From: Nocardioidaceae bacterium
GTDB taxonomy: Bacteria; Actinomycetota; Actinomycetes; Propionibacteriales; Nocardioidaceae
NCBI GenBank assembly: GCA_013361955.1
Contig: JABFXA010000047.1
Span: forward strand, 1-64,000
Direction of reading: 5' to 3'
DNA: 64,000 nt
Shown here: piece after piece, positions 49,269 to 58,685 of the stretch
Layout: each line of letters begins with the position of its first letter
Numbering within the stretch: the first letter of the stretch is position 1
Translations under genes and position numbers: made by a program
The notes under the pieces: generated by a model
The model's database searches: none
What the model was told of the DNA's origin: nothing
What the model saw: only the letters and a program-made list of their open reading frames with translations

Positions 49269-50561
49269 TCAACCCGCCGAGACGTACGGGATGGTCTGCG
49301 GCCCTTCGGGCAGCACGCAGACCCGCGCGTCGGGACCCGCGTCGCGCAGGGCGCGCAGCACGGTCTCGGCGACGTCGTCGGTGTGGCCGAGGTGTGCCGC
49401 GGCCAGGTCGTCGCGGGACAGGTGCGCAGAGTGCACGACCACGTCGGCGTGGCTCTGCACCTTCGCCTGCACCTGCACCTGCCACTGGTCGGGCACGGTG
49501 CGCTCGCGCGCCGCAATCGCGTCCAGGAGCGCCTGCGGCGAGTCGGCGGAGGCGAGCACCTCGCGGTACGAGCCGTGGTCGGGGAAGCCGTCGCGACACT
49601 CGGCGGCGCACACGATCGTGCCTCCCGGACGGACCACCGTCATCGCCGCGGACATGCCCTTCACGGACTGGTAGAGGTTCTGGTCGAGAGGGAACCCGGC
49701 GTTGGTGGTCACCACCACCTCGAACGGCGAGGGCACCGGCTGCATCGCCAGCCGTCGCGACGCCTCCCGGGCCGCCTCGTGCATCGGCGAGAGCTCTCCG
49801 CCGAAGGCGGCCACGATGCGCTGCTCGCGGTTGAGCACCACGTCGAGGGCGAAGGACACGCCCCCGACCGCCGCCACCACGGCCCGGATGTCGTCGTGCA
49901 CCGGGTTGCCCTCGCACACCGCCCAGGTCGCGGCCGGGTCGCCGATCCGGCGGGCGTCGTGCAGGGTCAGCACCGTCTCCAGGCCGGCCAGGCCCGGGGC
50001 GACGAGCTTGGGACCACCGCTGAAGCCGGCGAAGAAGTGCGGCTCGACGAACCCGGTGGTGATCCGCAGGTCGGCCTCGACCCAGTGCCGGTTCAGCCAG
50101 ACGGGTACGTCGCGACCGTGTCGGCCGAGCCAGACCAGCGAGGAGTCGTCGCGGGCGTCGTGGTTGACCACGCGCACCCGTTTCAGCAGGTCGTCGCCGA
50201 GCATGGCGCGCAGCTCGTCCTCGGTGTTGCCGCGGTGCGTGCCGGTGGCCACCAGCACGACCACGTCGTCGGGGTCGACGATCCCGTCCAGCTGCTCGAG
50301 CACGGCGGGGACCATCAGGTGGCGTGGCTGGGGGCGGGTGCCGTCGCAGATCGAGATCGCCACCTTCTGCCCCGGACGGGCCAGCTCGCGCAGCGGCGGC
50401 CCGGCGACGGGCTCGCGCAGGGCGTCGAGCAGCAGGGCTCGCTCGTCGTCGGGAGCCGGCACGTAGGTCGGCTCGACGACCGTGGTCCGGTCGGCCGGAA
50501 GGGCCACGTCGAGCCCCTTCTCGCCGTACGCGAGCCGGATGGTGACCTGGTCGGTGCTCAC
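49269..50561 (-). CDS. LarA-family (nickel-dependent lactate racemase-like) protein
   Basis: IRLAYGEKGLDVALPADRTTVVEPTYVP...ISICDGTRPQPRHLMVPAVLEQL...VATGTHRGNTEDELRAMLG...ITTGFVEPHFFAGFSGGPKLVAPGLAG. Confidence 0.88.
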   Translation of the reverse strand: MSTDQVTIRLAYGEKGLDVALPADRTTVVEPTYVPAPDDERALLLDALREPVAGPPLRELARPGQKVAISICDGTRPQPRHLMVPAVLEQLDGIVDPDDVVVLVATGTHRGNTEDELRAMLGDDLLKRVRVVNHDARDDSSLVWLGRHGRDVPVWLNRHWVEADLRITTGFVEPHFFAGFSGGPKLVAPGLAGLETVLTLHDARRIGDPAATWAVCEGNPVHDDIRAVVAAVGGVSFALDVVLNREQRIVAAFGGELSPMHEAAREASRRLAMQPVPSPFEVVVTTNAGFPLDQNLYQSVKGMSAAMTVVRPGGTIVCAAECRDGFPDHGSYREVLASADSPQALLDAIAARERTVPDQWQVQVQAKVQSHADVVVHSAHLSRDDLAAAHLGHTDDVAETVLRALRDAGPDARVCVLPEGPQTIPYVSAG

Positions 50562-52696
50562 GCCGGGCACTCTACGGTCCGCCGCGTCGCGTGCACGAGC
50601 AGCGCCGTCTGGGGAGGGCGCCGCGGGATCCACACGCCGATGTCCTCGCACTGGGCGCCCGTGACCGGTGCGCCGCCCGTGGGTCCGTGGTCGGGCAGCG
50701 GCGAACCCGTCGACGTACCGATCCACCGCAGGTCGTACGCCGCGTCGCGACGCAGGCCGGGCCAGCGCAGCGTGCACCCCCGGTTGTGCGGTGGTTCGTC
50801 GAGCTGCGCATGGCAGAACAGCGCGGTCTCCTGGTCGGTCGCGACGACGCCGTGGGCGATCACGGTGTCGTCCGTGGCGTCCACCCGCACGACCCGCCCG
50901 GAGTGCAGCAGCGGGCGGAACTGCTTGTGCAGGGCCACCCAGCCGGCGAGCTCCTCCAGCTCGTCCTCGGTGGCCCCGGTGAGGTCCCACTCGATGCCGA
51001 ACGCCAGGAAGAAGGCCGTCGCCGCGCGGAAGCCGAGACCGAGGGAGCGTCCGGTCTGGTGCGAGGTGGGCGCGGACACGTGTGCACCGAGGTACTCCGG
51101 CGCGATCAGCTGCTGGGTCCAGCGCTGGATGTGCTGGCGTGTGAGGGCGTCGGTCATGTCGGAGGTCCAGAACCGCTGCACCCGTTCGACGACACCGAGG
51201 TCGATCCGCCCGCCGCCGGACGCGCACGACTCCCAGGCCACCTGGGGGTGTCGTCGCCGCAGGTCGTCGAGGAGTGCGTAGTACGCCTGGTTCTGCCTGT
51301 ACGCCGCCGGCGCCCCGCCGTGGTGGGCACTGCCGGCCTCGAGGAGGTCGCGGTTGTGGTCCCACTTCACGTAGTCGATCCGGTGCTCCGAGAGCACCGC
51401 GTCGACGCGGTCCCGGAGGTAGGTCCACACCTCCGGGTTGGTGAGGTCGAGAACCTGCTGGTTGCGGTGCAGGAGGGGTTCGCGGCCCGCGGCGGACAGG
51501 ATCCAGTCGGGGTGCTCCCGGTAGAGCCGGGAGTCGGGGTTGACCATCTCGGGTTCGAACCACAGGCCGAACTGCATGCCCAGCTCCCGGACGTGGTCGG
51601 CGAGCGGGCCGAGGCCGTGCGGCCAGACGGTCTCGTCGACCCACCAGTCGCCGAGCCCGGCCCTGTCGTCACGGCGGCCGAGGAACCAGCCGTCGTCGAG
51701 CACGAACCGCTCGACGCCGACCCGGGCGGCCAGGTCCGCAAGGCGGGTCAACCGGTCGACGTCGTGGTCGAAGTACACCGCCTCCCAGACGTTCAACGTG
51801 ACCGGCTGCGTCGCGGGGTGCGCGGCGAGCGATCGCTGCCAGCCGTGGAAGGCGTGGGCCGCGGGATCGAGACCGGCGAGCGAACCGGCGCACACCACCC
51901 AGGGCGTCGAGTAGGACTCGCCCTCGCGCAGGACAAGCTCGCCGGGCAGCAGCAGCTCGCCGCCGCTCACGGTGGTCTCGGTCGACTCGGTGCGCTGGAC
52001 GGCGAGCACCGAGCTGCCGCTGGTGGCGACGGAGACGGCGAGCAGCTCGCCGCGGGAGAAGGAGAACCCCGGCGTGCCGACGACGACCACGCTCGCGGAG
52101 TCGAGACCGGGTCTGCCGCGGCGGGACTCGCGGAGCCAGAGCCCGTCGTTGACCCCGTGCCGTTGCGGGGCTCGCTCGTGCTCGTGCCGTCCGGTGAAGT
52201 CGAGGACCTCGGTCGCGGTCGCGGGCACCGGCAGCGCGACCTCCAGGCCCTCGAGCAGGTACGGTGTCCCGCCGAGGTTCGTCAGGGTGTGCCGCGCGCG
52301 CAGCGCCCCACCCGGCAACGACTCGACCTCGGTGCGGAGGCCCAGCCCGGCTCGCTCGTCGCGGGCGTCGAGGACCCACCGGTCGTCGGCGACCTCGGAC
52401 CCGACGCGCCGGAACCAGGTCGTCCAGGCCCGGCCGGCCACGTCACGGGCGGCTCCGGTCGGATGGTCGCCGAGCCGGTGGCCGCGCAGCCCCGGCCTCC
52501 CGAACGACCCGTGCGCGTGCTCCACGAGCAGCGGGGTGCCGCGCCCCGGAGCGAGCAGGCCGGTGAACCTGTGCTCCGGGGCCACGGCGTCCGACGTACC
52601 GGCCCACGTCACCACCGGGAGCCGGTCGGGGTCGGTGTCGTCGACGACCAGCCGAGTGACGGCGGGCCCGGACGGGGCGGCGGGCGGGAACAGCAT
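50558..52696 (-). CDS. GH36 alpha-galactosidase
   Basis: VERFVLDDGWFLGRRDDRAGLGDWWVDETVWPHGLGPLADHVRELGMQFGLWFEPEMVNPDSRLYREHPDWIL...DYVKWDHNRDL...ESCASGGGRIDLG. Confidence 0.95.
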   Translation of the reverse strand: MLFPPAAPSGPAVTRLVVDDTDPDRLPVVTWAGTSDAVAPEHRFTGLLAPGRGTPLLVEHAHGSFGRPGLRGHRLGDHPTGAARDVAGRAWTTWFRRVGSEVADDRWVLDARDERAGLGLRTEVESLPGGALRARHTLTNLGGTPYLLEGLEVALPVPATATEVLDFTGRHEHERAPQRHGVNDGLWLRESRRGRPGLDSASVVVVGTPGFSFSRGELLAVSVATSGSSVLAVQRTESTETTVSGGELLLPGELVLREGESYSTPWVVCAGSLAGLDPAAHAFHGWQRSLAAHPATQPVTLNVWEAVYFDHDVDRLTRLADLAARVGVERFVLDDGWFLGRRDDRAGLGDWWVDETVWPHGLGPLADHVRELGMQFGLWFEPEMVNPDSRLYREHPDWILSAAGREPLLHRNQQVLDLTNPEVWTYLRDRVDAVLSEHRIDYVKWDHNRDLLEAGSAHHGGAPAAYRQNQAYYALLDDLRRRHPQVAWESCASGGGRIDLGVVERVQRFWTSDMTDALTRQHIQRWTQQLIAPEYLGAHVSAPTSHQTGRSLGLGFRAATAFFLAFGIEWDLTGATEDELEELAGWVALHKQFRPLLHSGRVVRVDATDDTVIAHGVVATDQETALFCHAQLDEPPHNRGCTLRWPGLRRDAAYDLRWIGTSTGSPLPDHGPTGGAPVTGAQCEDIGVWIPRRPPQTALLVHATRRTVECPA

Positions 52697-52715
52697 GTCG
52701 ACGAGCCTGGCACGG

Positions 52716-53201
52716 TCAGCGCAGCGCCCTCGCGTAGTGGACGCCGGGGACCCCGACGAAGCCGAGCGACTCGTACAACGCGCGTGCCGGTGCGTGGAAC
52801 TCGTCGCCGCCGGTGCCGATGTGCACCACGACGACCTCGAGCTCGCCCAGCCGCGCCAGGACGGCACCGCAGAGAGCAGCGCCGACGCCGCGACGCTGGA
52901 CGTCCGGGTGGACCGCGACCATGGCCAGACGCGCCGACCGACCGTCGTCGGTCACCTGCCATCCGACGTAGCCGAGGACCCGGCCCTCGTCCTCGGCGAG
53001 CGTGATGAACCGGGCCTGGGCCGGGTCGTGCAGGGACGGCACCTCGTGGCGGTAATCCGCCTCCCAGTCGCCGTGGACATGGGCAAAGATCGTGGGGGTC
53101 ATGAGGACCGGCCAGTGCTCCTCGAACAACGGGCGGAACGCCTCGATGGTCAGGTCGACGAGCGCGGGCAGGTCGAAGGGTTCGCAGTCGCGGATGTGCA
53201 T
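52716..53201 (-). CDS. GNAT family N-acetyltransferase
   Basis: MHIRDCEPFDLPALVDLTIEAFRPLFE...LAMVAVHPDVQRRGVGAALCGAVL...YESLGFVGVPGVHYARAL. Confidence 0.9.
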   Translation of the reverse strand: MHIRDCEPFDLPALVDLTIEAFRPLFEEHWPVLMTPTIFAHVHGDWEADYRHEVPSLHDPAQARFITLAEDEGRVLGYVGWQVTDDGRSARLAMVAVHPDVQRRGVGAALCGAVLARLGELEVVVVHIGTGGDEFHAPARALYESLGFVGVPGVHYARALR

Positions 53202-53430
53202 GTGGGCATCGCTTTCTGAGTGCGGGAAGGAAGGCCGCGCGACCAGGACGGTCGGGCGGTGCGGCGACGGTCGACGAAGGACCGCGGCACTCAGCGGCGG
53301 GTACGCCAGGAGGCGAAGGTGGAGCAATGCACGAACGCGACGATACAGCCGGCCGCGGCGGTGAGGACCCGGGCGGACGACTGCCCGTCGGCCAGCGTGC
53401 GCGCGCCGCACATGCCGGGTCGGAGGTGAC

Positions 53431-54516
53431 ATGCGGGCTGTCCTTCTCGGTGGGACGATCTCGCTGGTCCTGTCCCTGTTCGGCACGCGGCTCGCGATCC
53501 GCCAGTTCACGATCTGGGGCTTCGGGCAGGAGATCCGCAAGGACGGTCCGACCACCCATCACGTGAAGCGGGGTACGCCGACGATGGGCGGCTGCGCGAT
53601 GGTGCTGTCGGTCGTCCTCGGCTACGGCGCCGCCAAGCTGCTGACCCGCGAGGCGCCGTCGTCCTCGGCGCTGCTGCTGCTCCTGCTGTTCGTGGGGATG
53701 GCTGTCGTGGGGTTCCTCGACGACTTCATCAAGATCCGCCGGCAGCGCAGCCTCGGGTTGAGGAGCAGGGCCAAGATCGTGGGCCAGGCACTCGTCGCCC
53801 TCGCCTTCGGCGTACCGGCGCTGCGCGGGGCGACGAGTGGCGACGGAACGGCGCCGGTGTCCGACCGGCTGTCCTTCGTGCGCGACGTCGGGCCCGAGCT
53901 CCCCTGGATCCTGCTGCTGGGGGTCATCTGGCTGATGGTGACGGGGACGAGCAACGCCACGAACCTGACGGACGGCGCCGACGGCCTCCTGGCCGGCAGC
54001 GCGTCCGTCGTCTTCGCCGGCTACACGATCATCGGCATCTGGGAGAACAACCACCACTGCAGCGGGTCGGCCCTCGGGAACGCCACCTGCTACCAGGGGG
54101 CCGCGCCGCTGGACCTGGCGACCGTGGCGGCCGCGATGACGGGTGCCTGCATCGGGTTCCTGTGGTGGAACGCGTCACCGGCCCGGATCATCATGGGCGA
54201 CACCGGCTCGCTCGCTCTCGGGGCGGCCATGGCGGGGCTCGCCCTGATGACCAGGACCGAGCTGCTGCTGGTCGTGCTGGGCGGTCTCTTCGTGGCCGTC
54301 ACCTGCTCGGTCATGCTCCAGGTGTCGTGGTTCAAGGTGACCAGACGTGCCACCGGCGTCGGCAGGCGGCTGTTCCTGATGGCGCCGCTCCAGCACCACT
54401 TCGAGCAGCTCGGGTGGCGGGAGGTGACGGTGTGCGTCCGGTTCTGGATCGTCGCCGGTCTCTGCGTGACCGCCGGCCTCGGGATCTTCTACAGCGAGTG
54501 GCTGACGACGATCTGA
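53431..54516 (+). CDS. mraY: MraY-like phospho-N-acetylmuramoyl-pentapeptide transferase
   Basis: IRKDGPTTHHVKRGTPTMGG, VGFLDDFIKIRRQRSLGL, NATNLTDGADGLLAG, ARIIMGDTGSLALG, LFLMAPLQHHFEQLGW. Confidence 0.92.
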   Translation: MRAVLLGGTISLVLSLFGTRLAIRQFTIWGFGQEIRKDGPTTHHVKRGTPTMGGCAMVLSVVLGYGAAKLLTREAPSSSALLLLLLFVGMAVVGFLDDFIKIRRQRSLGLRSRAKIVGQALVALAFGVPALRGATSGDGTAPVSDRLSFVRDVGPELPWILLLGVIWLMVTGTSNATNLTDGADGLLAGSASVVFAGYTIIGIWENNHHCSGSALGNATCYQGAAPLDLATVAAAMTGACIGFLWWNASPARIIMGDTGSLALGAAMAGLALMTRTELLLVVLGGLFVAVTCSVMLQVSWFKVTRRATGVGRRLFLMAPLQHHFEQLGWREVTVCVRFWIVAGLCVTAGLGIFYSEWLTTI

Positions 54517-54542
54517 GCGGCTCACATCTCGACGTGCCCCCG

Positions 54543-55226
54543 CTACTCCCGCAGATCCGGGAGCGGCCAGGCGGGATCGGGTCGGAAGGTCTCCCAGCCC
54601 TCGCAGAACGGCGGACCCCACCGCGCGACGACTGCCTCCGCGTCGGCCGCGTGGTCCTCGATGGCGGCGACCGTGGGCCGATCGAAGACACCTTGCGCGA
54701 CCGCGAGCGCGAGCTCGTCCTCGTCCTTGCGCGTCACGCTGCGGTCCGGGTCGACGACCAGGTCGAGCACGTGGTCGCTCGTGTACACCGCACGGTCGTC
54801 GCGGACGTGGGGCTGCTCGAGGTTGACGTACCAGCCCGCGAGCTCCCCGGAACCCCCGGCGAAGAGGACCCACACGGACCAGGGTCGGCCGGTGGGTGCG
54901 ACCCGCAGCTGGTCGAAGAGAGTGTGCGTGCCCCGCTCGTCCACGAGGTCGGCCGTGAACAGCGTGCCCGGGTCGTCCCGCTTGCCGCGACCGTCGGCCC
55001 GGGCCGCGCGTCGTACCGGCGACCCGCAGCGGAGCCACACCACGAGACCGTCCGCGTCGTCGCGGACCACCGTCACCGGTTGCGCGAAGTGCGGGACCGA
55101 CGTGTCCACGACGGTCCCGCCGGTGCCGAGGGGGCCGGTGCCCTCTCGCCAGATGACCTGGGTGCCGGCCGACCAGTACGGCGGTCCGCCCGATCGTCGA
55201 CGTTCGTGACTCACGCCGTCGAACAT
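54543..55226 (-). CDS. DUF402 domain-containing protein
   Basis: GPPYWSAGTQVIWREG...WSVWVLFAGGSGELAGWYVNLEQPHVRDDRAVYTSDHVLDLVVDPDRSVTRKDEDEL. Confidence 0.85.
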   Translation of the reverse strand: MFDGVSHERRRSGGPPYWSAGTQVIWREGTGPLGTGGTVVDTSVPHFAQPVTVVRDDADGLVVWLRCGSPVRRAARADGRGKRDDPGTLFTADLVDERGTHTLFDQLRVAPTGRPWSVWVLFAGGSGELAGWYVNLEQPHVRDDRAVYTSDHVLDLVVDPDRSVTRKDEDELALAVAQGVFDRPTVAAIEDHAADAEAVVARWGPPFCEGWETFRPDPAWPLPDLRE

Positions 55227-55293
55227 GTCACAACCCGCGGGCCAGCGGTGTCTCCATGGTGAACGACCCACCTGTCGACTCGATGGAGGAACC

Positions 55294-55878
55294 ATGAACA
55301 GCACCACCCGGGTACCCCCGGCGGAGGTCACCGGTCTCAAGGGAGCGCTGGTGAGACGGATGTCCATCAAGACGCTCGGCAAGGTCCCGACCGCCGTGGG
55401 CGTCTACTGGCACAACCCCAAGGTGTTGATGACCAGCTTCAGGATGGGCGGCAAGGTGCAGCAGTGGGACGCCTGCGACGAACAGCTGAAGTCCTTCGCG
55501 CACATGGCAGTCGCGTCGATGATCGGCTGCAGCTGGTGCCTGGACTACAACTACTTCCAAGCCCACAACGAGAACCTCGACCTGGACAAGGCTCGGGAGG
55601 TGCCCCGGTGGCACACGTCGGACGCCTTCACGACGCTCGAGCGAGAGGTGATGGCATACGCCGAGGCGATGAGCCAGACCCCACCGGCCGTCACCGACGA
55701 GATGTCGGCGCGGCTGCTCGACCAGCTCGGGGCCGCGGCACTGGTCGAGCTGACGGCGGTCATCGCGTTCGCGAACCTGACCACGCGGACCAACGTCGCC
55801 TTCGGCATCGAGTCCGACGGCTTCGCCCAGGCCTGCGGTCTCAAGCCGCTGAGCCAGCCGGCCGCCGCACGGTCGTGA
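55294..55878 (+). CDS. carboxymuconolactone decarboxylase family protein
   Basis: QLKSFAHMAVASMIGCSWCLDYNYFQAHNENLDLDKAREVPRWHTSDAFTTLEREVMAYAEAMSQTPPAV. Confidence 0.88.
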   Translation: MNSTTRVPPAEVTGLKGALVRRMSIKTLGKVPTAVGVYWHNPKVLMTSFRMGGKVQQWDACDEQLKSFAHMAVASMIGCSWCLDYNYFQAHNENLDLDKAREVPRWHTSDAFTTLEREVMAYAEAMSQTPPAVTDEMSARLLDQLGAAALVELTAVIAFANLTTRTNVAFGIESDGFAQACGLKPLSQPAAARS

Positions 55879-55903
55879 GCCGGGGCTGCTCGGACTGGAC
55901 ACC

Positions 55904-56428
55904 ATGAGGAAGGGCACCGTGGGGGACCGGTGGGGCGTCACCGACGACGAAACCTCGCTGCACTACCCGTGCGACGACTTCGTGACCTCTCCGAACCTGC
56001 AGGCGTGGCGAGGCGTCTCGGTGCAGGCTCCCCCCGCGGCGGTGTGGTCGTGGGTCCTCCAGATCAGGGTGGCGCCGTACTCCTACGACTGGATCGACAA
56101 CCGCGGCCGCCGCTCACCCCGGCGGCTGCTGGACCTGCCCGAGCCACAGGTCGGCGACGCCTTCACGTCGTCGGGCAACCGGCCGCTCGGTCGGATCGTG
56201 TCGGTCGAGCAGGAACGTCAGCTGACGGGGAGGATCCTGGGCGCGTTCATGTCCTACGTGCTGGTTCGCGACGACGTCACGACGAGACTGCTCCTCAAGG
56301 TCGCGATGTCGACCCATCGCCTCGCGGCTCCGGCCATCCGCGTCGGTGACCTGGTGATGGCGCGACGTCAGCTGCTGAACCTCAAGCAGCTCGCCGAGCG
56401 AGGACCTCGCCCCGGGTCGGAGTCCTGA
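55904..56428 (+). CDS. SRPBCC family protein
   Basis: HYPCDDFVTSPNLQAWRGVSVQAPPAAVWSWVLQIRVAPYSYDWIDN... Confidence 0.75.
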   Translation: MRKGTVGDRWGVTDDETSLHYPCDDFVTSPNLQAWRGVSVQAPPAAVWSWVLQIRVAPYSYDWIDNRGRRSPRRLLDLPEPQVGDAFTSSGNRPLGRIVSVEQERQLTGRILGAFMSYVLVRDDVTTRLLLKVAMSTHRLAAPAIRVGDLVMARRQLLNLKQLAERGPRPGSES

Positions 56429-56698
56429 CCGAACTGCGCTCGCGCTGGCTGAGGTCGGCGGCGAGGTCCTCGATGACCAGCGACGTGGTGTGGATCAGCA
56501 CGGAGCTCGCCCCGGGCCGCAGGTCGCCGTCGACCGCACCCAGCCAGCGGGCGAGCCGGTCGGGCTCGGTGAGGGCCGACCACAGGTCGTCGACGTCGGT
56601 GTCGAACCGGTCCTCGAGCCGCACGGTGTCGGTGCCGTCCGCGGCGCGAAGCGTGCCGAGGACGCGCAGGTTGCCGGGGTGTGGGTGCTCATCGCCAG
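56382..56698 (-). pseudogene. AHSA1/SRPBCC protein with frameshifted start and internal deletion
   Basis: NLRVLGTLRAADGTDTVRLEDRFDTDVDDLWSALTEPDRLARWLGAVDGDLRPG joined directly to SLVIEDLAADLSQRERS; ATG (MSTHTPA) lies in another frame. Confidence 0.55.
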
Positions 56699-56780
56699 GG
56701 CCTCCTCTTGACAGCGGACGCGCGTCCGCGATAGAAACCAGACAGTTATCTAACCAACTGGTTTCCAATAGGGAGCGACC

Positions 56781-57197
56781 ATGACCACCACCGAGATGCG
56801 GCTCGAGCTCATCCACCTGCCGGTCAGCGACGTCGACCGGGGCCGCGACTTCTACGTCGAGCAGTGCGGCTGGACGCTGCTCACCGACCACGTCCAGACG
56901 GACGACATGCGGATCGTGCAGATCTGCCCGCCCGGGTCGGGGTGCGCGATCCTGCTGGGTCGCAACATCCCGGAGATCAGCGACATGCCGGTCGGCGTCC
57001 AGCGGGGACTGCACCTGGTCGTCGCCGACATGGAGCAGGCGACCAAGGAGCTGGCCGGCCGCGGTGTCGAGCTCGGCGAGGTGCAGGACCTGGGCGGCTG
57101 CCTGTTCTGCCGGTTCGAGGACCCCGACGGCAACTCCTGGCTGCTACAGCAGTGGCCCGAGGGCGGCTTCCCGCACGAGGACCTGGCCGGCGCGTGA
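56781..57197 (+). CDS. VOC family protein
   Basis: MRLELIHLPVSDVDRGRDFYVEQCGWTLLTDHVQTDDMRIVQICPPGSGCAILLG. Confidence 0.9.
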   Translation: MTTTEMRLELIHLPVSDVDRGRDFYVEQCGWTLLTDHVQTDDMRIVQICPPGSGCAILLGRNIPEISDMPVGVQRGLHLVVADMEQATKELAGRGVELGEVQDLGGCLFCRFEDPDGNSWLLQQWPEGGFPHEDLAGA

Positions 57198-57568
57198 GCA
57201 GCGTCGCCCTGGGCCAGGGGCCGGCGGGCGCGCGCGACCCGCTGTCGCTGGTCTTCGCCGCGCTCGCCGACCCGACACGCCGGGCGATGCTCACCCGGCT
57301 GCGGCGCGGTCCGGCGACGGTGGCCGAGATCGGCGAGCCGTTCGACATGACCGGCCCGGCCGTCTCCAAGCACCTCCGGGTGCTCGAGCGCGCCGGGCTG
57401 GTCAGCCGCGGGCGGGTCGCGCAGTCCCGGCCGGCCACCCTGCAGGCCGAGCCGATGAGACAGGTCGCGGAGTGGGCCGAGGAGTTCCGCGAGTTCTGGG
57501 AGAAGCGCTACGACCGTCTCGACGACTACCTCAGCACGATGGCCGACGACCCCGAGGACCGCGCATGA
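57194..57568 (+). CDS. ArsR-family transcriptional regulator
   Basis: DPLSLVFAALADPTRRAMLTRLRRGPATVAEIGEPFDMTGPAVSKHLRVLERAGLVSRGR; GTGA overlap with upstream stop. Confidence 0.9.
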   Translation: MSSVALGQGPAGARDPLSLVFAALADPTRRAMLTRLRRGPATVAEIGEPFDMTGPAVSKHLRVLERAGLVSRGRVAQSRPATLQAEPMRQVAEWAEEFREFWEKRYDRLDDYLSTMADDPEDRA

Positions 57569-58050
57569 CGATCTGGCCCGACACCTTCGACGTGACCACC
57601 CCCGACGACGTCTCGATCGTCGTACGCCGTGACTTCGACGCACCACCCGGCAAGGTCTGGCGGGCGATGACCGAGCCGGAGCACCTGCGCCGCTGGCTCG
57701 GCGACCCGTCCTTCCCGCTGACCACCTGCGAGATGGACGTGCGCGTCGGAGGCGGCTACCGGTGGGTGTTCAGCCAGCCCGACGGCCCCGGCACGATGGG
57801 GGTCCGGGGCAGGTACGACGAGGTCGAGCGGCCGCACCGCATCGTCTCCACCGAGCAGTTCGACGACTTCCCGGGCCCGAGCGTCAACACGCTCGTGCTC
57901 GACGAGCGCGCCGACGGCCGCACCGCGATGCAGCAGACCATCCGGTACGTCGACCGCGAGATGCGCGACGGCTGGGTCGCCTCGGGGATGACCGAGGGGC
58001 TCGGCCGCGGCTACGTTCGGCTCGACGAGGCGCTCGCCGCCATCGACTGA
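57565..58050 (+). CDS. SRPBCC (AHSA1) domain protein
   Basis: VSIVVRRDFDAPPGKVWRAMTEPEHLRRWLGDPSFPLTTCEMDVRVGGGYRWVF; ATGA overlap. Confidence 0.9.
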   Translation: MTIWPDTFDVTTPDDVSIVVRRDFDAPPGKVWRAMTEPEHLRRWLGDPSFPLTTCEMDVRVGGGYRWVFSQPDGPGTMGVRGRYDEVERPHRIVSTEQFDDFPGPSVNTLVLDERADGRTAMQQTIRYVDREMRDGWVASGMTEGLGRGYVRLDEALAAID

Positions 58051-58065
58051 GCCGCGCGAGCACCG

Positions 58066-58629
58066 TCAGTGGGCGGGCTTGCGGTGCTGGGTCAGGACGG
58101 CGGCGCCGACCGGCTCGGCGAGCACGCACTCGAGGTCGACGTGGCCCCCGGTCGAGGGGAAGAGCCGGGCCCCGGTGCCGAGCACCGTGGGGAAGGTCAG
58201 CAGCCGGTACTCGTCGACCAGGTCCGCGGACATCAGCTGGTGGACCAGGCTGAGGCTGCCGGTGACGATGACGTCCCGGGTCTCGCGCTTGACCACGTCG
58301 AGCAGGTCGCCGTCCAGGACCCGAGAGTTCGGCCACGCGGCCGTGTCCGCGTCGGTCAGGGTGCGCGAGGCGACCAGCTTCTGCGCCGCGTTCATCCGCG
58401 TCGAGAAGGGGTCGTCGCGGTCGGGCCACAGCCCCGAGAACAGCTGCCAGGTGGTGCGCCCGAGCAGCATCACCCCGTCGTCCAGCGAGCGGCCCAGCCG
58501 GAACTTGTCCCCGGCGACCGCCTGGGGGCCGTGGCGGAACGCCCAGCCGCCGGGCGGCGTACCGGCGCTCCAGTCCGGGTCGGACACGACCCCGTCGAGG
58601 GTGATGAACTCGATGACGATGACGCTCAT
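58066..58629 (-). CDS. dihydrofolate reductase (RibD C-terminal) family protein
   Basis: MSVIVIEFITLDGVVSDPDWS...DDGVMLLGRTTWQLFSGLWP...VIVTGSLSLVHQLMSADLVDEYRLLTFPTVLGTGARLF. Confidence 0.9.
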   Translation of the reverse strand: MSVIVIEFITLDGVVSDPDWSAGTPPGGWAFRHGPQAVAGDKFRLGRSLDDGVMLLGRTTWQLFSGLWPDRDDPFSTRMNAAQKLVASRTLTDADTAAWPNSRVLDGDLLDVVKRETRDVIVTGSLSLVHQLMSADLVDEYRLLTFPTVLGTGARLFPSTGGHVDLECVLAEPVGAAVLTQHRKPAH

Positions 58630-58685
58630 GGCGGGTCTCCTCGGGTTGGGTTCTCGCTGGTACGTACCGGCGGAACCGCGCGAAC

